Positions 47,201 through 55,316 of a stretch of DNA of 64,000 bases are shown in pieces. This DNA is from Streptomyces reniochalinae. Its GTDB lineage: Bacteria; Actinomycetota; Actinomycetes; Streptomycetales; Streptomycetaceae. Each line of letters opens with the position of its first letter. The first letter of the stretch is position 1. The notes under the pieces are model-generated. The model saw only the letters and a program-made list of their open reading frames with translations. It had not been told where the DNA came from and did no database searches. Both the position numbers and the translations under genes were made by a program. The DNA is taken from contig NZ_QOIM01000032.1 in assembly GCF_003323735.1 (NCBI RefSeq), positions 204,892 to 268,891 of the forward strand, given 5' to 3'.

Positions 47201-47780
47201 GGCGGGCGCCGATGACCGACGCCTTGGTCTGCAACAGGTCCTGGGTGGTCTCCACCAGCAGCGCGTCGGCCCCGCCGGCGATCATGCCCTCGGCGTTGCA
47301 CTGGTAGGCGTCCCGCAGCGTGGCGTACGGGGCGTGTCCGAGGGTGGGCAGCTTGGTGCCGGGACCCATGGAGCCCAGCACCCAGCGCATCCGGCCGTCG
47401 GACGACGCGAACTCCTCGGCGACCTCGCGGGCGATCGCCACGCCCTTCTCGGACAGCTCGAAGATGCGGTCGGTGATGTCGTACTCCCCCAGCGCCGCGT
47501 GGTTGGCGCCGAAGGTGTTGGTCTCCACGCAGTCCACGCCGGCGGCGAAGTACTCCTCGTGGACCGACCGGATGATGTCGGGGCGGGTCACGTTCAGGAT
47601 CTCGTTGCAGCCTTCGAGCTGCTGAAAATCCTCCAGCGTCGGGTCCTGCGCCTGGATCATCGTCCCCATCGCTCCATCGGCGACGACCACGCGCGAGGCC
47701 AGTGCCTGGCGAAGGGCGTCGGCCCGGGTGGGGTTCGAGGATGCGGACGTGCTGCTCGGCGACTTCGAACTCGATGCCAT
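44250..47780 (-). CDS. metH: Cobalamin-dependent methionine synthase MetH
   Basis: A 1176-aa, full-length modular enzyme. The homocysteine/zinc domain includes VVVADGAMGTM and the GGCCGTTPEHL zinc Cys pair. The pterin (methyl-tetrahydrofolate) domain begins near YLAIGERTNANGSKKF. The cobalamin domain has the DVHDIGKNLVDIIL motif whose His ligates cobalt. The AdoMet activation domain (FSLGYGACPNLEDRAKI) is at the C-terminus. It methylates homocysteine to methionine. The 219-base gap to gylR shows no cobalamin riboswitch that I can recognise. Confidence 0.97.
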   Translation of the reverse strand: MASSSKSPSSTSASSNPTRADALRQALASRVVVADGAMGTMIQAQDPTLEDFQQLEGCNEILNVTRPDIIRSVHEEYFAAGVDCVETNTFGANHAALGEYDITDRIFELSEKGVAIAREVAEEFASSDGRMRWVLGSMGPGTKLPTLGHAPYATLRDAYQCNAEGMIAGGADALLVETTQDLLQTKASVIGARRAMEATGVSLPLLCSVTVETTGTMLLGSEIGAALTALEPLGIDMIGLNCATGPAEMSEHLRHLAQHARVPLSCMPNAGLPVLGKDGASYPLTPGELADAHDTFVRDYGLSLVGGCCGTTPEHLRQLVERVRGMEQSAREPRPEPSAASLYQAVPFRQDTSYLAIGERTNANGSKKFREAMLDGRWDDCVEIAREQIREGAHMLDLCVDYVGRDGVADMAELAGRLATASTLPIVLDSTEIAVIQAGLEKLGGRAVINSVNYEDGAGADSRFAKVTKLAAEHGAALIALTIDEEGQARTAEHKVAIAERLIEDLTADYGIRESDILIDTLTFTICTGQEESRKDGVNTIEAIRQLKRKHPDVQTVLGLSNISFGLNPAARIVLNSVFLDECVKAGLDSAIVHASKILPIARFDEEQVEVARDLVYDRRSEGYDPLQKLMQLFEGATAKSMKAGKAEELAALPLEERLQRRIIDGERNGLEADLDAALEERPALDIVNDTLLAGMKVVGELFGSGQMQLPFVLQSAEVMKAAVAHLEPHMEKSEDSEGKGTIVLATVRGDVHDIGKNLVDIILSNNGYQVVNLGIKQPVGAILDAAAEHKADVIGMSGLLVKSTVIMKENLEELNQRRMADDFPVILGGAALTRAYVEQDLHEIYEGEVRYAKDAFEGLSLMDALMDVKRGVPGAKLPELKQRRVAKRTIDIPEPEENDGSIRSDVAVDTPVPTPPFWGTRVIKGIGQHDYASWLDEGALFKGQWGLKESRKGDGPSYEELVEAEGRPRLRGWLERLQTENLLEAAVVYGYFPCYSKGDDLILLDEQGNERTRFTFPRQRRGRRLCLADFFRPEDSGETDVVGLQVVTVGSRIGEKTAELFADNAYRDYLELHGLSVQLAEALAEYWHARVRSELGYAGEDPNEMQGMFDLKYRGARFSLGYGACPNLEDRAKIAELLRPERIGVELSEEFQLHPEQSTDAIVLHHPEAKYFNAR

Positions 47781-47870
47781 GGAAGAGGCTCCCTGGGTTG
47801 CGACGGCTGTCGGCTTTGCGTGCCGGTGAGGCAGCGCACCCGGTCAGCGTAGCGGGCGGACGCAAGAGTG

Positions 47871-47999
47871 CAGGTCGACATTCCGACCATCGGACACTCC
47901 GCGGGCCGATCACGGCTCGATCCCGACTACCGGCGCGTCGACATGAAGCGATACCGTTCGGCATTGTCGAATGACGGAACGGCAGGTCAGGGAGGACCG
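47871..47999. promoter_or_regulatory. gylR promoter with candidate GylR operators
   Basis: TTCGGCA-T-TGTCGAA at 47957-47971 is a near-perfect odd palindrome, and GTCGACATTCCGACC near 47873 is a related half-site. The same sequence recurs before glpF (48921-48936), so these fit autoregulation of an IclR-type repressor. Confidence 0.55.
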
Positions 48000-48764
48000 A
48001 TGGCCCGGACCATCCAGTCGCTGGAGCGGGCGGCGGCCGTGCTACGGCTGCTCGCGGGCGGTGAGCGACGGCTCGGGCTCTCCGAGATCGCCACCGCGCT
48101 CGACCTCGCCAAGGGAACCGCGCACGGTCTGATCCGCACCCTCCAGCAGGAGGGCTTCGTCGAGCAGGACACGGCCACCGGGCGCTACCAGCTGGGCGCC
48201 GAGCTGCTGCGCCTGGGCAACAGCTACCTGGACGTCCACGAGCTGCGGGCACGCGCCCTGGTGTGGACGGACGACCTGGCCCGCTCCAGCGGCGAGAGCG
48301 TCTACCTGGGCGTCCTGCACCAGCAGGGCGTGCTGATCGTGCACCACGTCTTCCGCCCGGACGACAGCCGCCAGGTGCTGGAGGTGGGCGCCATGCAGCC
48401 GCTGCACAGCACGGCGCTGGGCAAGGTGCTGACGGCCTACGACCCGGTGGCGCTGAGCGAGGCGCTCGACGGGGAGCGGCAGGCCTTCACCGAGCGGACG
48501 GTGACCGGCGAGGACGGCCTGGAGGCGGTCCTGGAGCTGACCAGGGGGCGCGGCTGGGCGTCCGACGTGGAGGAGACCTGGGACGGGCTCGCGTCGGTGG
48601 CGGCCCCCATCCACGACCGGCGGGGGATGCCGGTGGGCGCGGTGGGGATCACGGGCGCCGTGGAGCGGGTCTGCGAGGGCGAGGATCTGCGTGCGCTGCT
48701 GGTGGCGGCCGTGCGGGACACGGCGCGTGCGGTCTCGCGCGACCTGGGTGCGCGGCGCTTCTGA
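48000..48764 (+). CDS. gylR: IclR-family glycerol operon regulator GylR
   Basis: A 254-aa IclR protein: N-terminal HTH (GLSEIATALDLAKGTAHGLIRTLQQ) and C-terminal effector domain (GESVYLGVLHQQGVLIVHHVF, LHSTALGKVLTAY). Its place directly before glpFKD and its sequence match GylR, the glycerol-inducible repressor of the Streptomyces gyl operon. ATG 48000 is preceded by GGAGG. Confidence 0.94.
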   Translation: MARTIQSLERAAAVLRLLAGGERRLGLSEIATALDLAKGTAHGLIRTLQQEGFVEQDTATGRYQLGAELLRLGNSYLDVHELRARALVWTDDLARSSGESVYLGVLHQQGVLIVHHVFRPDDSRQVLEVGAMQPLHSTALGKVLTAYDPVALSEALDGERQAFTERTVTGEDGLEAVLELTRGRGWASDVEETWDGLASVAAPIHDRRGMPVGAVGITGAVERVCEGEDLRALLVAAVRDTARAVSRDLGARRF

Positions 48765-48920
48765 GGGCGCGCGGCCGCCCGGGGCCCGGGGGATGCGGCG
48801 CCCCGGTGGCCCGCCCCGACGTGCCGGACGGGGCGCGTGCGCGCACGATGGGCACCTGGGAGTGATCCGTCACAGCCCCTTGACGCGACCTCCGTAGAGG
48901 AGAAGAGTTGCCGTTCAGCG

Positions 48921-48942
48921 GTCGACATTGTCGAACACCGGA
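48921..48942 (+). promoter_or_regulatory. Candidate GylR operator upstream of glpF
   Basis: TCGACA-T-TGTCGA is a perfect 6-1-6 palindrome, with a following ACCGGA that is matched by GACGGA after the gylR-upstream copy. It lies about 100 bases before glpF. Confidence 0.55.
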
Positions 48943-48981
48943 CGGGGAACGACCGGCTTACCGACCCGACCCGCTTATCCT

Positions 48982-49002
48982 CCCCCGGCCTCCGGCCGGG
49001 GG
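48982..49002 (+). repeat. Hairpin in the glpF leader (Streptomyces GGGGGTGCCCCC-type repeat)
   Basis: CCCCCGGCC-TCC-GGCCGGGGG forms a 9-bp stem, followed by TGCCCCCA and an A-rich stretch leading to the SD (AAAGGAG). It may be a mobile REP-like element or an attenuator in the operon leader. Confidence 0.5.
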
Positions 49003-49037
49003 TGCCCCCAAAGACAAAAGGACAAAGGAGTCCGCGG

Positions 49038-49802
49038 GTGTCCAGCTCTGACATCTTCACGAGCGAGGTCCTCGGCACGATGCTGCTGGTCCTCCTCGGT
49101 GGCGGCGTGTGCGCCGCCGTCAATCTGAAGCGCTCCAAGGCGTTCGAGGCCGGCTGGGTGGCCGTCGCCTTCGGCTGGGGCTTCGCGGTGCTCACCGGCG
49201 CCTACGTGGCGCAGTCCTCGGGAGCCCACCTGAACCCGGCGGTGACGCTGGCCCTCGCCATCAAGGGCGACACCCCCTGGGGGGACGTGCCCGTCTACAT
49301 GGGCAGCGAGCTGCTCGGCGCCATGATCGGCGCGGTCCTCGTCTGGCTGGCCTACTACAGCCAGTTCCAGGTCACTCTCCGCGAGCCCGACGCCGCCGAG
49401 ATGAAGGACGCGAACCCCGGGCAGGTGCACGGCGTCTTCTTCACCTCCCCCGAGGTGCGCAAGCCGCTGCTGAACTTCCTCACCGAGCTCATCGCCACCT
49501 TCGTGCTGATCATCGCGATCCTGACGCAGGGCCTGGTCAAGGACGCCGACGGCAGCGTCGGCCTCGGGCGGATGGGCGCCCTGATCACCGCGCTGGTCGT
49601 CGTCGGTATCGGTCTCTCGCTCGGTGGCCCGACGGGCTACGCCATCAACCCGGTCCGTGACCTCGGTCCCCGGATCATCCACGCGGTGCTGCCGCTGCCC
49701 AACAAGGGCGGCAGCGACTGGAGCTACGCCTGGGTCCCGGTGGTGGGGCCGCTGGCCGGCGCCGCGATCGCCGCGGGCGTCTACAACCTCGCGTGGGGAT
49801 GA
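49038..49802 (+). CDS. glpF: Glycerol facilitator GlpF (MIP family)
   Basis: A 254-aa channel with six transmembrane helices. The first half-helix carries HLNPAVTLA; the second reads [12 protein letters not shown], with Val in place of the usual Ala of NPA but the Asp that marks glycerol-conducting aquaglyceroporins. GTG 49038 follows AAAGGAG. First structural gene of the glycerol operon. Confidence 0.94.
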   Translation: MSSSDIFTSEVLGTMLLVLLGGGVCAAVNLKRSKAFEAGWVAVAFGWGFAVLTGAYVAQSSGAHLNPAVTLALAIKGDTPWGDVPVYMGSELLGAMIGAVLVWLAYYSQFQVTLREPDAAEMKDANPGQVHGVFFTSPEVRKPLLNFLTELIATFVLIIAILTQGLVKDADGSVGLGRMGALITALVVVGIGLSLGGPTGYAINPVRDLGPRIIHAVLPLPNKGGSDWSYAWVPVVGPLAGAAIAAGVYNLAWG

Positions 49803-49887
49803 GCCCGCACCCGGGGAGCCCCGCCCGGCGGCGGGCCGCCACCCGGGCCGGCAGACCGACACAACGACGCATCGGAGCACACACACC

Positions 49888-51432
49888 ATGAGCGACACCC
49901 ACGAGACCCACGCCTCCGCGCACGGCGGCGGCCCCTTCATCGCGGCCATCGACCAGGGCACCACCTCCAGCCGCTGCATCGTCTTCGACAAGGACGGCCG
50001 GATCGTCGCGGTCGACCAGAAGGAGCACGAGCAGATCCTGCCGAAGCCGGGCTGGGTCGAGCACGACGCGGCCGAGATCTGGACCAACGTCCAGCAGGTC
50101 GTCGGCGGCGCGATGGACAAGGCGGGGATCACCAAGCGGGACGTGCTGGCGCTGGGCATCACCAACCAGCGCGAGACGACCCTGCTGTGGGAGAAGGCCA
50201 CCGGAAAGCCGGTGCACAACGCCATCGTCTGGCAGGACACCCGCACCGACGCGCTCTGCAAGGAGCTGGGCCGCAACGTCGGCCAGGACCGCTTCCGCCG
50301 CGAGACCGGGCTGCCGCTGGCCTCGTACTTCGCCGGGCCGAAGATCCGCTGGCTGCTCGACAACGTGGACGGGCTGCGCGAGCGCGCCGAGAGGGGCGAG
50401 ATCCTCTTCGGCACCATGGACTCGTGGGTCATCTGGAACCTGACCGGCGGCCCCAACGGCGGCAAGCACGTCACGGACGTCACCAACGCGTCCCGCACCA
50501 TGCTGATGAACCTGCACACCATGAGCTGGGACGAGAAGATCTGCGCCTCCCTCGGCATCCCGATGGCGCTGCTGCCCGAGATCCGCTCCTCGTCCGAGGT
50601 GTACGGCGAGGCGACCGGTGACCTGGCCGGGCTGCCCGTGGCCTCCGCGCTCGGCGACCAGCAGGCGGCGCTGTTCGGCCAGACCTGCTTCGACCAGGGC
50701 GAGGCGAAGTCCACCTACGGCACCGGCACCTTTTTGCTGATGAACACCGGGCACCAGCCGGTCAACTCCTACAACGGGCTGCTCACCACGGTCGGCTACC
50801 GCATCGGCGACCAGGAGCCGGTCTTCGCGCTGGAGGGCTCCATCGCGGTCACGGGATCGCTGGTGCAGTGGATGCGCGACCAGATGGGGCTGATCAACAG
50901 CGCCGCCGAGATCGAGACGCTGGCCAGCTCGGTGGAGGACAACGGCGGCGCCTACTTCGTCCCGGCCTTCTCCGGGCTGTTCGCCCCGTACTGGCGCTCG
51001 GACGCGCGCGGCGTCATAGCGGGCCTGACCCGCTACGTCACCAAGGCGCACCTGGCCCGCGCGGTGCTGGAGGCCACGGCCTGGCAGACGCGGGAGATCG
51101 TCGACGCGATGCAGAAGGACTCCGAGGTGGAGCTCTCCTCGCTCAAGGTCGACGGCGGCATGACCGCGAACAACCTTTTGATGCAGACCATCTCGGACGC
51201 ACTGGACGCCCCGGTCGTCCGTCCGATGGTGGCCGAGACGACGTGTCTCGGCGCGGCGTACGCGGCCGGTCTGGCCGTCGGCTTCTGGTCGGGCACCGAG
51301 GAGCTGCGGGCCAACTGGAAGCGCGCCGCGGAATGGACCCCCCGCATGGACGCGGACACGCGCGAGCGGGAGTACCGGAACTGGCTCAAGGCCGTCGAGC
51401 GGACCATGGGCTGGATCGAAGAGGAGAACTGA
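49888..51432 (+). CDS. glpK: Glycerol kinase GlpK
   Basis: A 514-aa FGGY kinase: [13 protein letters not shown] at the phosphate site, [22 protein letters not shown] and the C-terminal [15 protein letters not shown]. It phosphorylates glycerol to sn-glycerol-3-phosphate, trapping it after GlpF entry. It lies 85 bases after glpF and 5 bases before glpD. SD is weak (CGGAG). Confidence 0.97.
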   Translation: MSDTHETHASAHGGGPFIAAIDQGTTSSRCIVFDKDGRIVAVDQKEHEQILPKPGWVEHDAAEIWTNVQQVVGGAMDKAGITKRDVLALGITNQRETTLLWEKATGKPVHNAIVWQDTRTDALCKELGRNVGQDRFRRETGLPLASYFAGPKIRWLLDNVDGLRERAERGEILFGTMDSWVIWNLTGGPNGGKHVTDVTNASRTMLMNLHTMSWDEKICASLGIPMALLPEIRSSSEVYGEATGDLAGLPVASALGDQQAALFGQTCFDQGEAKSTYGTGTFLLMNTGHQPVNSYNGLLTTVGYRIGDQEPVFALEGSIAVTGSLVQWMRDQMGLINSAAEIETLASSVEDNGGAYFVPAFSGLFAPYWRSDARGVIAGLTRYVTKAHLARAVLEATAWQTREIVDAMQKDSEVELSSLKVDGGMTANNLLMQTISDALDAPVVRPMVAETTCLGAAYAAGLAVGFWSGTEELRANWKRAAEWTPRMDADTREREYRNWLKAVERTMGWIEEEN

Positions 51433-51437
51433 GAGCA

Positions 51438-53042
51438 ATGAACACCCTGCAGAGCGTCCCCACCCTCGGGACGCACCCGACTGCCGGCAGCAATCCTGGC
51501 CGCGCAGAGACCAGAGGGCTGCTCGCGAACGCGACGTACGACCTGCTGGTCATAGGCGGCGGCATCCTGGGGACCTCGGTCGCCTGGCACGCCGCGCAGT
51601 CGGGGCTGCGGGTCGCGATGGTGGACGCCGGCGACTTCGCCGGCGCCACCTCGTCCGCGTCCTCGAAGCTGGTGCACGGCGGCCTGCGGTACCTGCAGAC
51701 CGGCGCGGTCAAGCTCGTCGCGGAGAACCACCACGAGCGCCGGGTGCTGGCCAAGGACGTGGCCCCGCACCTGGTCAACCCGCTCACCTTCTACCTGCCC
51801 GTCTACAAGGGCGGTCCGCACGGCGCGGCGAAGCTGGGCGCGGGCGTCTTCGCCTACTCGGCGCTGTCCGCGTTCGGCGACGGCGTCGGCCGCGTCATCT
51901 CCCCGGCGAAGGCCGCGGCCGACAACCCGGCGCTGCGCACCGACAACCTCAAGGCCGTCGCGGTCTACGGCGACCACCAGATGAACGACTCGCGGATGGC
52001 CGTGATGACGGTCCGCGCCGCGGCCGAGTCGGGCGCCGTGGTACTCAACCACGCGGAGGTCACCGGGCTGCGCTTCTCCGACGGCCGGGTCACCGGCGCG
52101 GAGCTCAAGGACCGGACGGACGGTACGGAGTTCGGCGTCGACGCGCGCCTGGTGCTGAACGCGACGGGGCCGTGGGTGGACCACCTGCGGAAGATGGAGG
52201 ACAGCGGTGCGGCGCCCTCCATCAGGCTGTCCAAGGGCGCCCACCTGGTGCTCAAGCGCAAGTCGCCGTGGGGCGCCGCGATGGCCACCCCGATCGACAA
52301 GTACCGCATCACCTTCGCGCTGCCGTGGGAGGACCAGCTGCTGCTGGGCACCACGGACGAGGAGTACACCGGCGACCCGGCCGACGTCGCCGCGACCGAG
52401 TCCGACATCCAGCAGATCCTCGACGAGGCCGCCTTCTCGGTTCGGGACGCGGACCTGGACCGCGACCTGATGACGTACGCGTTCGCGGGGCTGCGGGTGC
52501 TGCCCGGCGGTCCCGGCGGCGTGGAGTCCGCCAAGCGCGAGACGGTGGTCACCGAGGGCCGGGGCGGCATGCTGTCGGTCGCGGGCGGCAAGTGGACGAC
52601 CTACCGGCACATCGGCCGCACGGTCATGGACAAGCTGGAGAAGCTGCCGGGCGGAGGCATCGCTGACGACAGCGTGCCGGTGAAGGACCTGGTGCGGCGT
52701 ACCCCGCTGCCCGGTATCGCCAACCCCAACGCGGTGGCGCACCGGCTGCTGGTCGACCGCGAGCCCGGAGTCCGGATGGACCCGCTGACGGCACGCCAGC
52801 TGGCCACCCACTACGGTTCGCTCTCCTTCGACATCGCCCGTCTGGTCAACGAGGATCCTTCGCTCGGTGAGCGCATCCACCCGGACGGACCCGAGATCTG
52901 GGCGCAGGTCGTCTACGCCCGCGACCACGAGTGGGCCGAGACGGTGGACGACGTGGCGCGTCGCCGCACCACGCTGACGATCCGCGGCCTGGACACCGAC
53001 GACGTCCGCGGACGGATCGAGGACGTGCTCAAGCAGCGCTGA
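51438..53042 (+). CDS. glpD: Aerobic glycerol-3-phosphate dehydrogenase GlpD
   Basis: A 534-aa FAD enzyme. YDLLVIGGGILGTSVAWHAA is the dinucleotide fold; SSKLVHGGLRYLQ and the GKWTTYR motif are family hallmarks. It oxidises G3P to dihydroxyacetone phosphate at the membrane and passes electrons to quinone. ATG 51438 follows the glpK stop by five bases, so the two are translationally linked. Confidence 0.97.
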   Translation: MNTLQSVPTLGTHPTAGSNPGRAETRGLLANATYDLLVIGGGILGTSVAWHAAQSGLRVAMVDAGDFAGATSSASSKLVHGGLRYLQTGAVKLVAENHHERRVLAKDVAPHLVNPLTFYLPVYKGGPHGAAKLGAGVFAYSALSAFGDGVGRVISPAKAAADNPALRTDNLKAVAVYGDHQMNDSRMAVMTVRAAAESGAVVLNHAEVTGLRFSDGRVTGAELKDRTDGTEFGVDARLVLNATGPWVDHLRKMEDSGAAPSIRLSKGAHLVLKRKSPWGAAMATPIDKYRITFALPWEDQLLLGTTDEEYTGDPADVAATESDIQQILDEAAFSVRDADLDRDLMTYAFAGLRVLPGGPGGVESAKRETVVTEGRGGMLSVAGGKWTTYRHIGRTVMDKLEKLPGGGIADDSVPVKDLVRRTPLPGIANPNAVAHRLLVDREPGVRMDPLTARQLATHYGSLSFDIARLVNEDPSLGERIHPDGPEIWAQVVYARDHEWAETVDDVARRRTTLTIRGLDTDDVRGRIEDVLKQR

Positions 53043-53069
53043 CCGGTACACCAGTTCGGCAGTTTCGTA

Positions 53070-53108
53070 ACGAGCGCCCCCTCGACGCCACGTCGAGGGG
53101 GCGCTCGT
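53070..53108 (+). terminator. 18-bp perfect hairpin ending the glycerol operon
   Basis: Arms 53070-53087 and 53091-53108 pair perfectly around a 3-base loop, 27 bases after the glpD stop. Confidence 0.88.
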
Positions 53109-53123
53109 GGCACTGTCCCTGGC

Positions 53124-53288
53124 ATGAGCACCGGGGCGGGGGCACAGCGGGACGAGGGCGCGCACGAGGCGGCCCGGCCCGCGACGCCGGGCAGAAGGTT
53201 CGGCGTCGCCCTGTATGTCGATTTCGCGGCGACGGCGGAAGACTGGGCGGCCTACCGGCGGGGCTGGTGTGCGCCGGACGGTTCATAA
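53124..53288 (+). CDS. Possible small protein (54 aa), unknown
   Basis: ATG 53124 to TAA 53288 encodes 54 residues: a charged/Ala-rich first half and a more structured second half (RRFGVALYVDFAATAEDWAAYRRGW). G/C at third positions is high, as for real genes here, but no SD is seen and it sits between a terminator and the next gene's operator. It may be a remnant. Confidence 0.35.
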   Translation: MSTGAGAQRDEGAHEAARPATPGRRFGVALYVDFAATAEDWAAYRRGWCAPDGS

Positions 53289-53297
53289 TCGACGGGC

Positions 53298-53312
53298 AGA
53301 CATCCGATGTCT
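53298..53312. promoter_or_regulatory. Perfect 7-1-7 palindrome at the start of the FCD-type regulator gene
   Basis: AGACATC-C-GATGTCT lies 13-27 bases before the GTG start, over the SD region. It is the kind of operator used by FadR/GntR repressors for self-control. Confidence 0.6.
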
Positions 53313-53324
53313 ATGGGAGGCAGC

Positions 53325-53996
53325 GTGGCGGTTACCGACGAGGCGATCGAGAAGATCAAAGGAATGATCGTCTCGGGAGCGCTGGGCCCAGGTGACCGGC
53401 TGCCCAAGGAGAGCGAGCTGGCCACCGAGCTGGGCCTGTCGCGCAACTCCCTGCGCGAGGCGGTCCGCGCCCTGGCCCTCATCAGGGTCTTGGACGTACG
53501 CCAGGGCGACGGCACCTACGTGACCAGTCTCGACCCGAAACTGCTGCTGGAGGCGATGAGCTTCGTCGTCGACTTCCACCGCGACGACACCGTCCTGGAG
53601 TTCCTCGCCGTGCGCCGCATCCTGGAGCCCGCCGCCACGGCGATGGCCGGAGCGCGGATCACCGAGGAGGAGCTGGACGCGCTGGGCAGGCAGCTGGACG
53701 CGCTGGGCACGGAACCCTCCGTGGAGGAACTGGTCGCGGCCGACCTGGAGTTCCACCGGCGCATCGTGGCGGCCGGCGGCAACACCGTCCTGTGCTCGCT
53801 GCTGGACGGCCTGTCGGGGCCGACCACCCGCGCCAGGGTGTGGCGGGGGCTCACCCAGCAGGACGCCGTCAGCCGCACCCTGCACGAGCACCGGCAGATC
53901 CTCGCCGCGCTGCGCGCCCGCGACGCGGAGGCCGCGCGCTCCTGGTCCACGGTGCACATCGCCAGCGTGGAGCAGTGGCTGCGCTCGACCCTGTGA
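53325..53996 (+). CDS. FadR/GntR-family (FCD) transcriptional regulator
   Basis: A 223-aa regulator with a winged HTH (RLPKESELATELGLSRNSLREAVRAL) and an FCD domain (RRILEPAATAMAGARI, DLEFHRRIVAAGGN, HIASVEQ) holding the Asp/His set for metal-linked ligand binding. GTG 53325 follows GGGAGG; ATGs at 53307 and 53313 overlap the palindrome. No metabolic operon is next to it, so targets are elsewhere or limited to itself. Confidence 0.9.
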   Translation: MAVTDEAIEKIKGMIVSGALGPGDRLPKESELATELGLSRNSLREAVRALALIRVLDVRQGDGTYVTSLDPKLLLEAMSFVVDFHRDDTVLEFLAVRRILEPAATAMAGARITEEELDALGRQLDALGTEPSVEELVAADLEFHRRIVAAGGNTVLCSLLDGLSGPTTRARVWRGLTQQDAVSRTLHEHRQILAALRARDAEAARSWSTVHIASVEQWLRSTL

Positions 53997-54232
53997 GCCC
54001 CGGCGTGCGTCCCGGCCGCCCATGCCCACAGGTCCGATGTGCTGCCGGGAAAGGCGTGGCCGGCCTCGGCGCGCAGCGGTCACGGGCGCCGTGCGGGGGC
54101 TGCGGCACAGGCACCGTCACGCCGTAGGCTGGGGCCCGCACGAAGCGCGTCGGCGGCAGCGGGAGCGGCCACCGGCGCGGAGCAGACGGAACGGCACGCC
54201 GCACAGGCGAAAGCAGGCTAAGGAGGCGCTGG
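53997..54232. other. Intergenic region upstream of the PAC2 gene
   Basis: 236 bases, G/C-rich, no gene seen. It must hold the PAC2 promoter; AAGGAGG lies just before its GTG. Confidence 0.4.
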
Positions 54233-55213
54233 GTGATCGAGCTGGAGGGGGTTCCCGAGCTGGTCGACCCAGTCATGGTGGCCGCGTTCGAGGGGTGGAA
54301 CGACGCGGGGGACGCCGCCTCCACGGCGGTGGCACACCTGGAGCGGGAGTGGAAGGGCGAGGTCTTCGCCGCCCTCGACGCGGAGGACTACTACGACTTC
54401 CAGGTCAACAGGCCGCAGGTCTTCATGGACGACGGCGTCCGCAAGGTCACCTGGCCCACCACGCGCCTGTCCGTGATCCGCGTCGAGGACTCCGACGGCA
54501 AGGGCAAACGGCGCGACCTGGTCCTGGTGCGGGGCATCGAGCCCAGCATGCGGTGGCGCTCCTTCTGCAACGAGATCCTCGGCTTCGCGCACGAACTCGG
54601 TGTCGAACTGGTCCTCGTGATGGGGGCGCTGCTCGGCGACACCCCGCACACCCGGCCCGTCCCCGTCACCGCCGTCACCTCCGACCCGGACCTGGCCCGC
54701 ACCATGAACCTGGAGGAGTCGCGGTACGAGGGCCCGGCGGGCATCGTCGGCATCCTCCAGGAGGCCTGCACCCACGCGGGCGTGCCCGCCGCCAGCCTGT
54801 GGGCCGCCGTTCCGCACTACGTCTCCCAGCCGCCCAACCCGAAGGCGACGCTCGCTCTCCTCAACCGCCTGGAGGACATGCTGGGCGTGCGGATCCCGAT
54901 GGGGGAGCTCGCGGAGGACGCGCGCGCCTGGCAGCTGGGCGTCGACCAGCTCGCCGCGGAGGACAGCGAGGTCGCCGAGTACGTGCAGTCCCTGGAGGAG
55001 GCCCGGGACACCGCGGAGCTGCCGGAGGCCTCGGGTGAGGCCATCGCGAAGGAGTTCGAGCGCTACCTGCGCCGGCGCGACGGCGCCCCCGACGGCGGAA
55101 CCGCGCCGGGCACCGCCCCCTACCGCCGGGAGTCCGGAACACAGCCTCCGCCGCCCAAGCCCGGCGGTGAACCCCCCAGACCTGGCGACAGCGACGAGGA
55201 CGGCGAGGAGTAG
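54233..55213 (+). CDS. PAC2-family protein (proteasome assembly chaperone fold; ParJ position)
   Basis: A 326-aa protein. DPVMVAAFEGWNDAGDAASTAV and VLVMGALLGDTPHTRPVPVT are the conserved PAC2 segments; the last 60 residues are a disordered Pro/Gly/Glu tail. GTG 54233 has AAGGAGG upstream. By synteny (after glpD, before mshC) it corresponds to S. coelicolor SCO1662, reported as ParJ, a ParA-interacting protein; I recall that link and did not verify it. A role with the proteasome is suggested only by the fold name. Confidence 0.88.
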   Translation: MIELEGVPELVDPVMVAAFEGWNDAGDAASTAVAHLEREWKGEVFAALDAEDYYDFQVNRPQVFMDDGVRKVTWPTTRLSVIRVEDSDGKGKRRDLVLVRGIEPSMRWRSFCNEILGFAHELGVELVLVMGALLGDTPHTRPVPVTAVTSDPDLARTMNLEESRYEGPAGIVGILQEACTHAGVPAASLWAAVPHYVSQPPNPKATLALLNRLEDMLGVRIPMGELAEDARAWQLGVDQLAAEDSEVAEYVQSLEEARDTAELPEASGEAIAKEFERYLRRRDGAPDGGTAPGTAPYRRESGTQPPPPKPGGEPPRPGDSDEDGEE

Positions 55214-55258
55214 CCCGGCCCCGGCCGCGTGGCCGCGCGGCGGCCCCCGCTCCGAGCG

Positions 55259-55303
55259 CGGCGGCCCGGCGGTGCCGGTGAAGTGGGCACCGCCGGGCCG
55301 CCG
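55259..55303. terminator. 18-bp perfect hairpin between convergent PAC2 and mshC genes
   Basis: Arms 55259-55276 and 55286-55303 pair perfectly around a 9-base loop. It can end both transcripts. Confidence 0.85.
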
Positions 55304-55316
55304 GCCGACCGGGACG

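Noticed and set aside
44280..47852. 1190-codon open frame opposite metH
   Set aside because: Antisense shadow of metH with very Val/Gly/Ala/Arg-rich translation.
47781..47999. Cobalamin riboswitch before metH
   Set aside because: The leader is short and I find no B12-box-like conserved sequence or matching stems.
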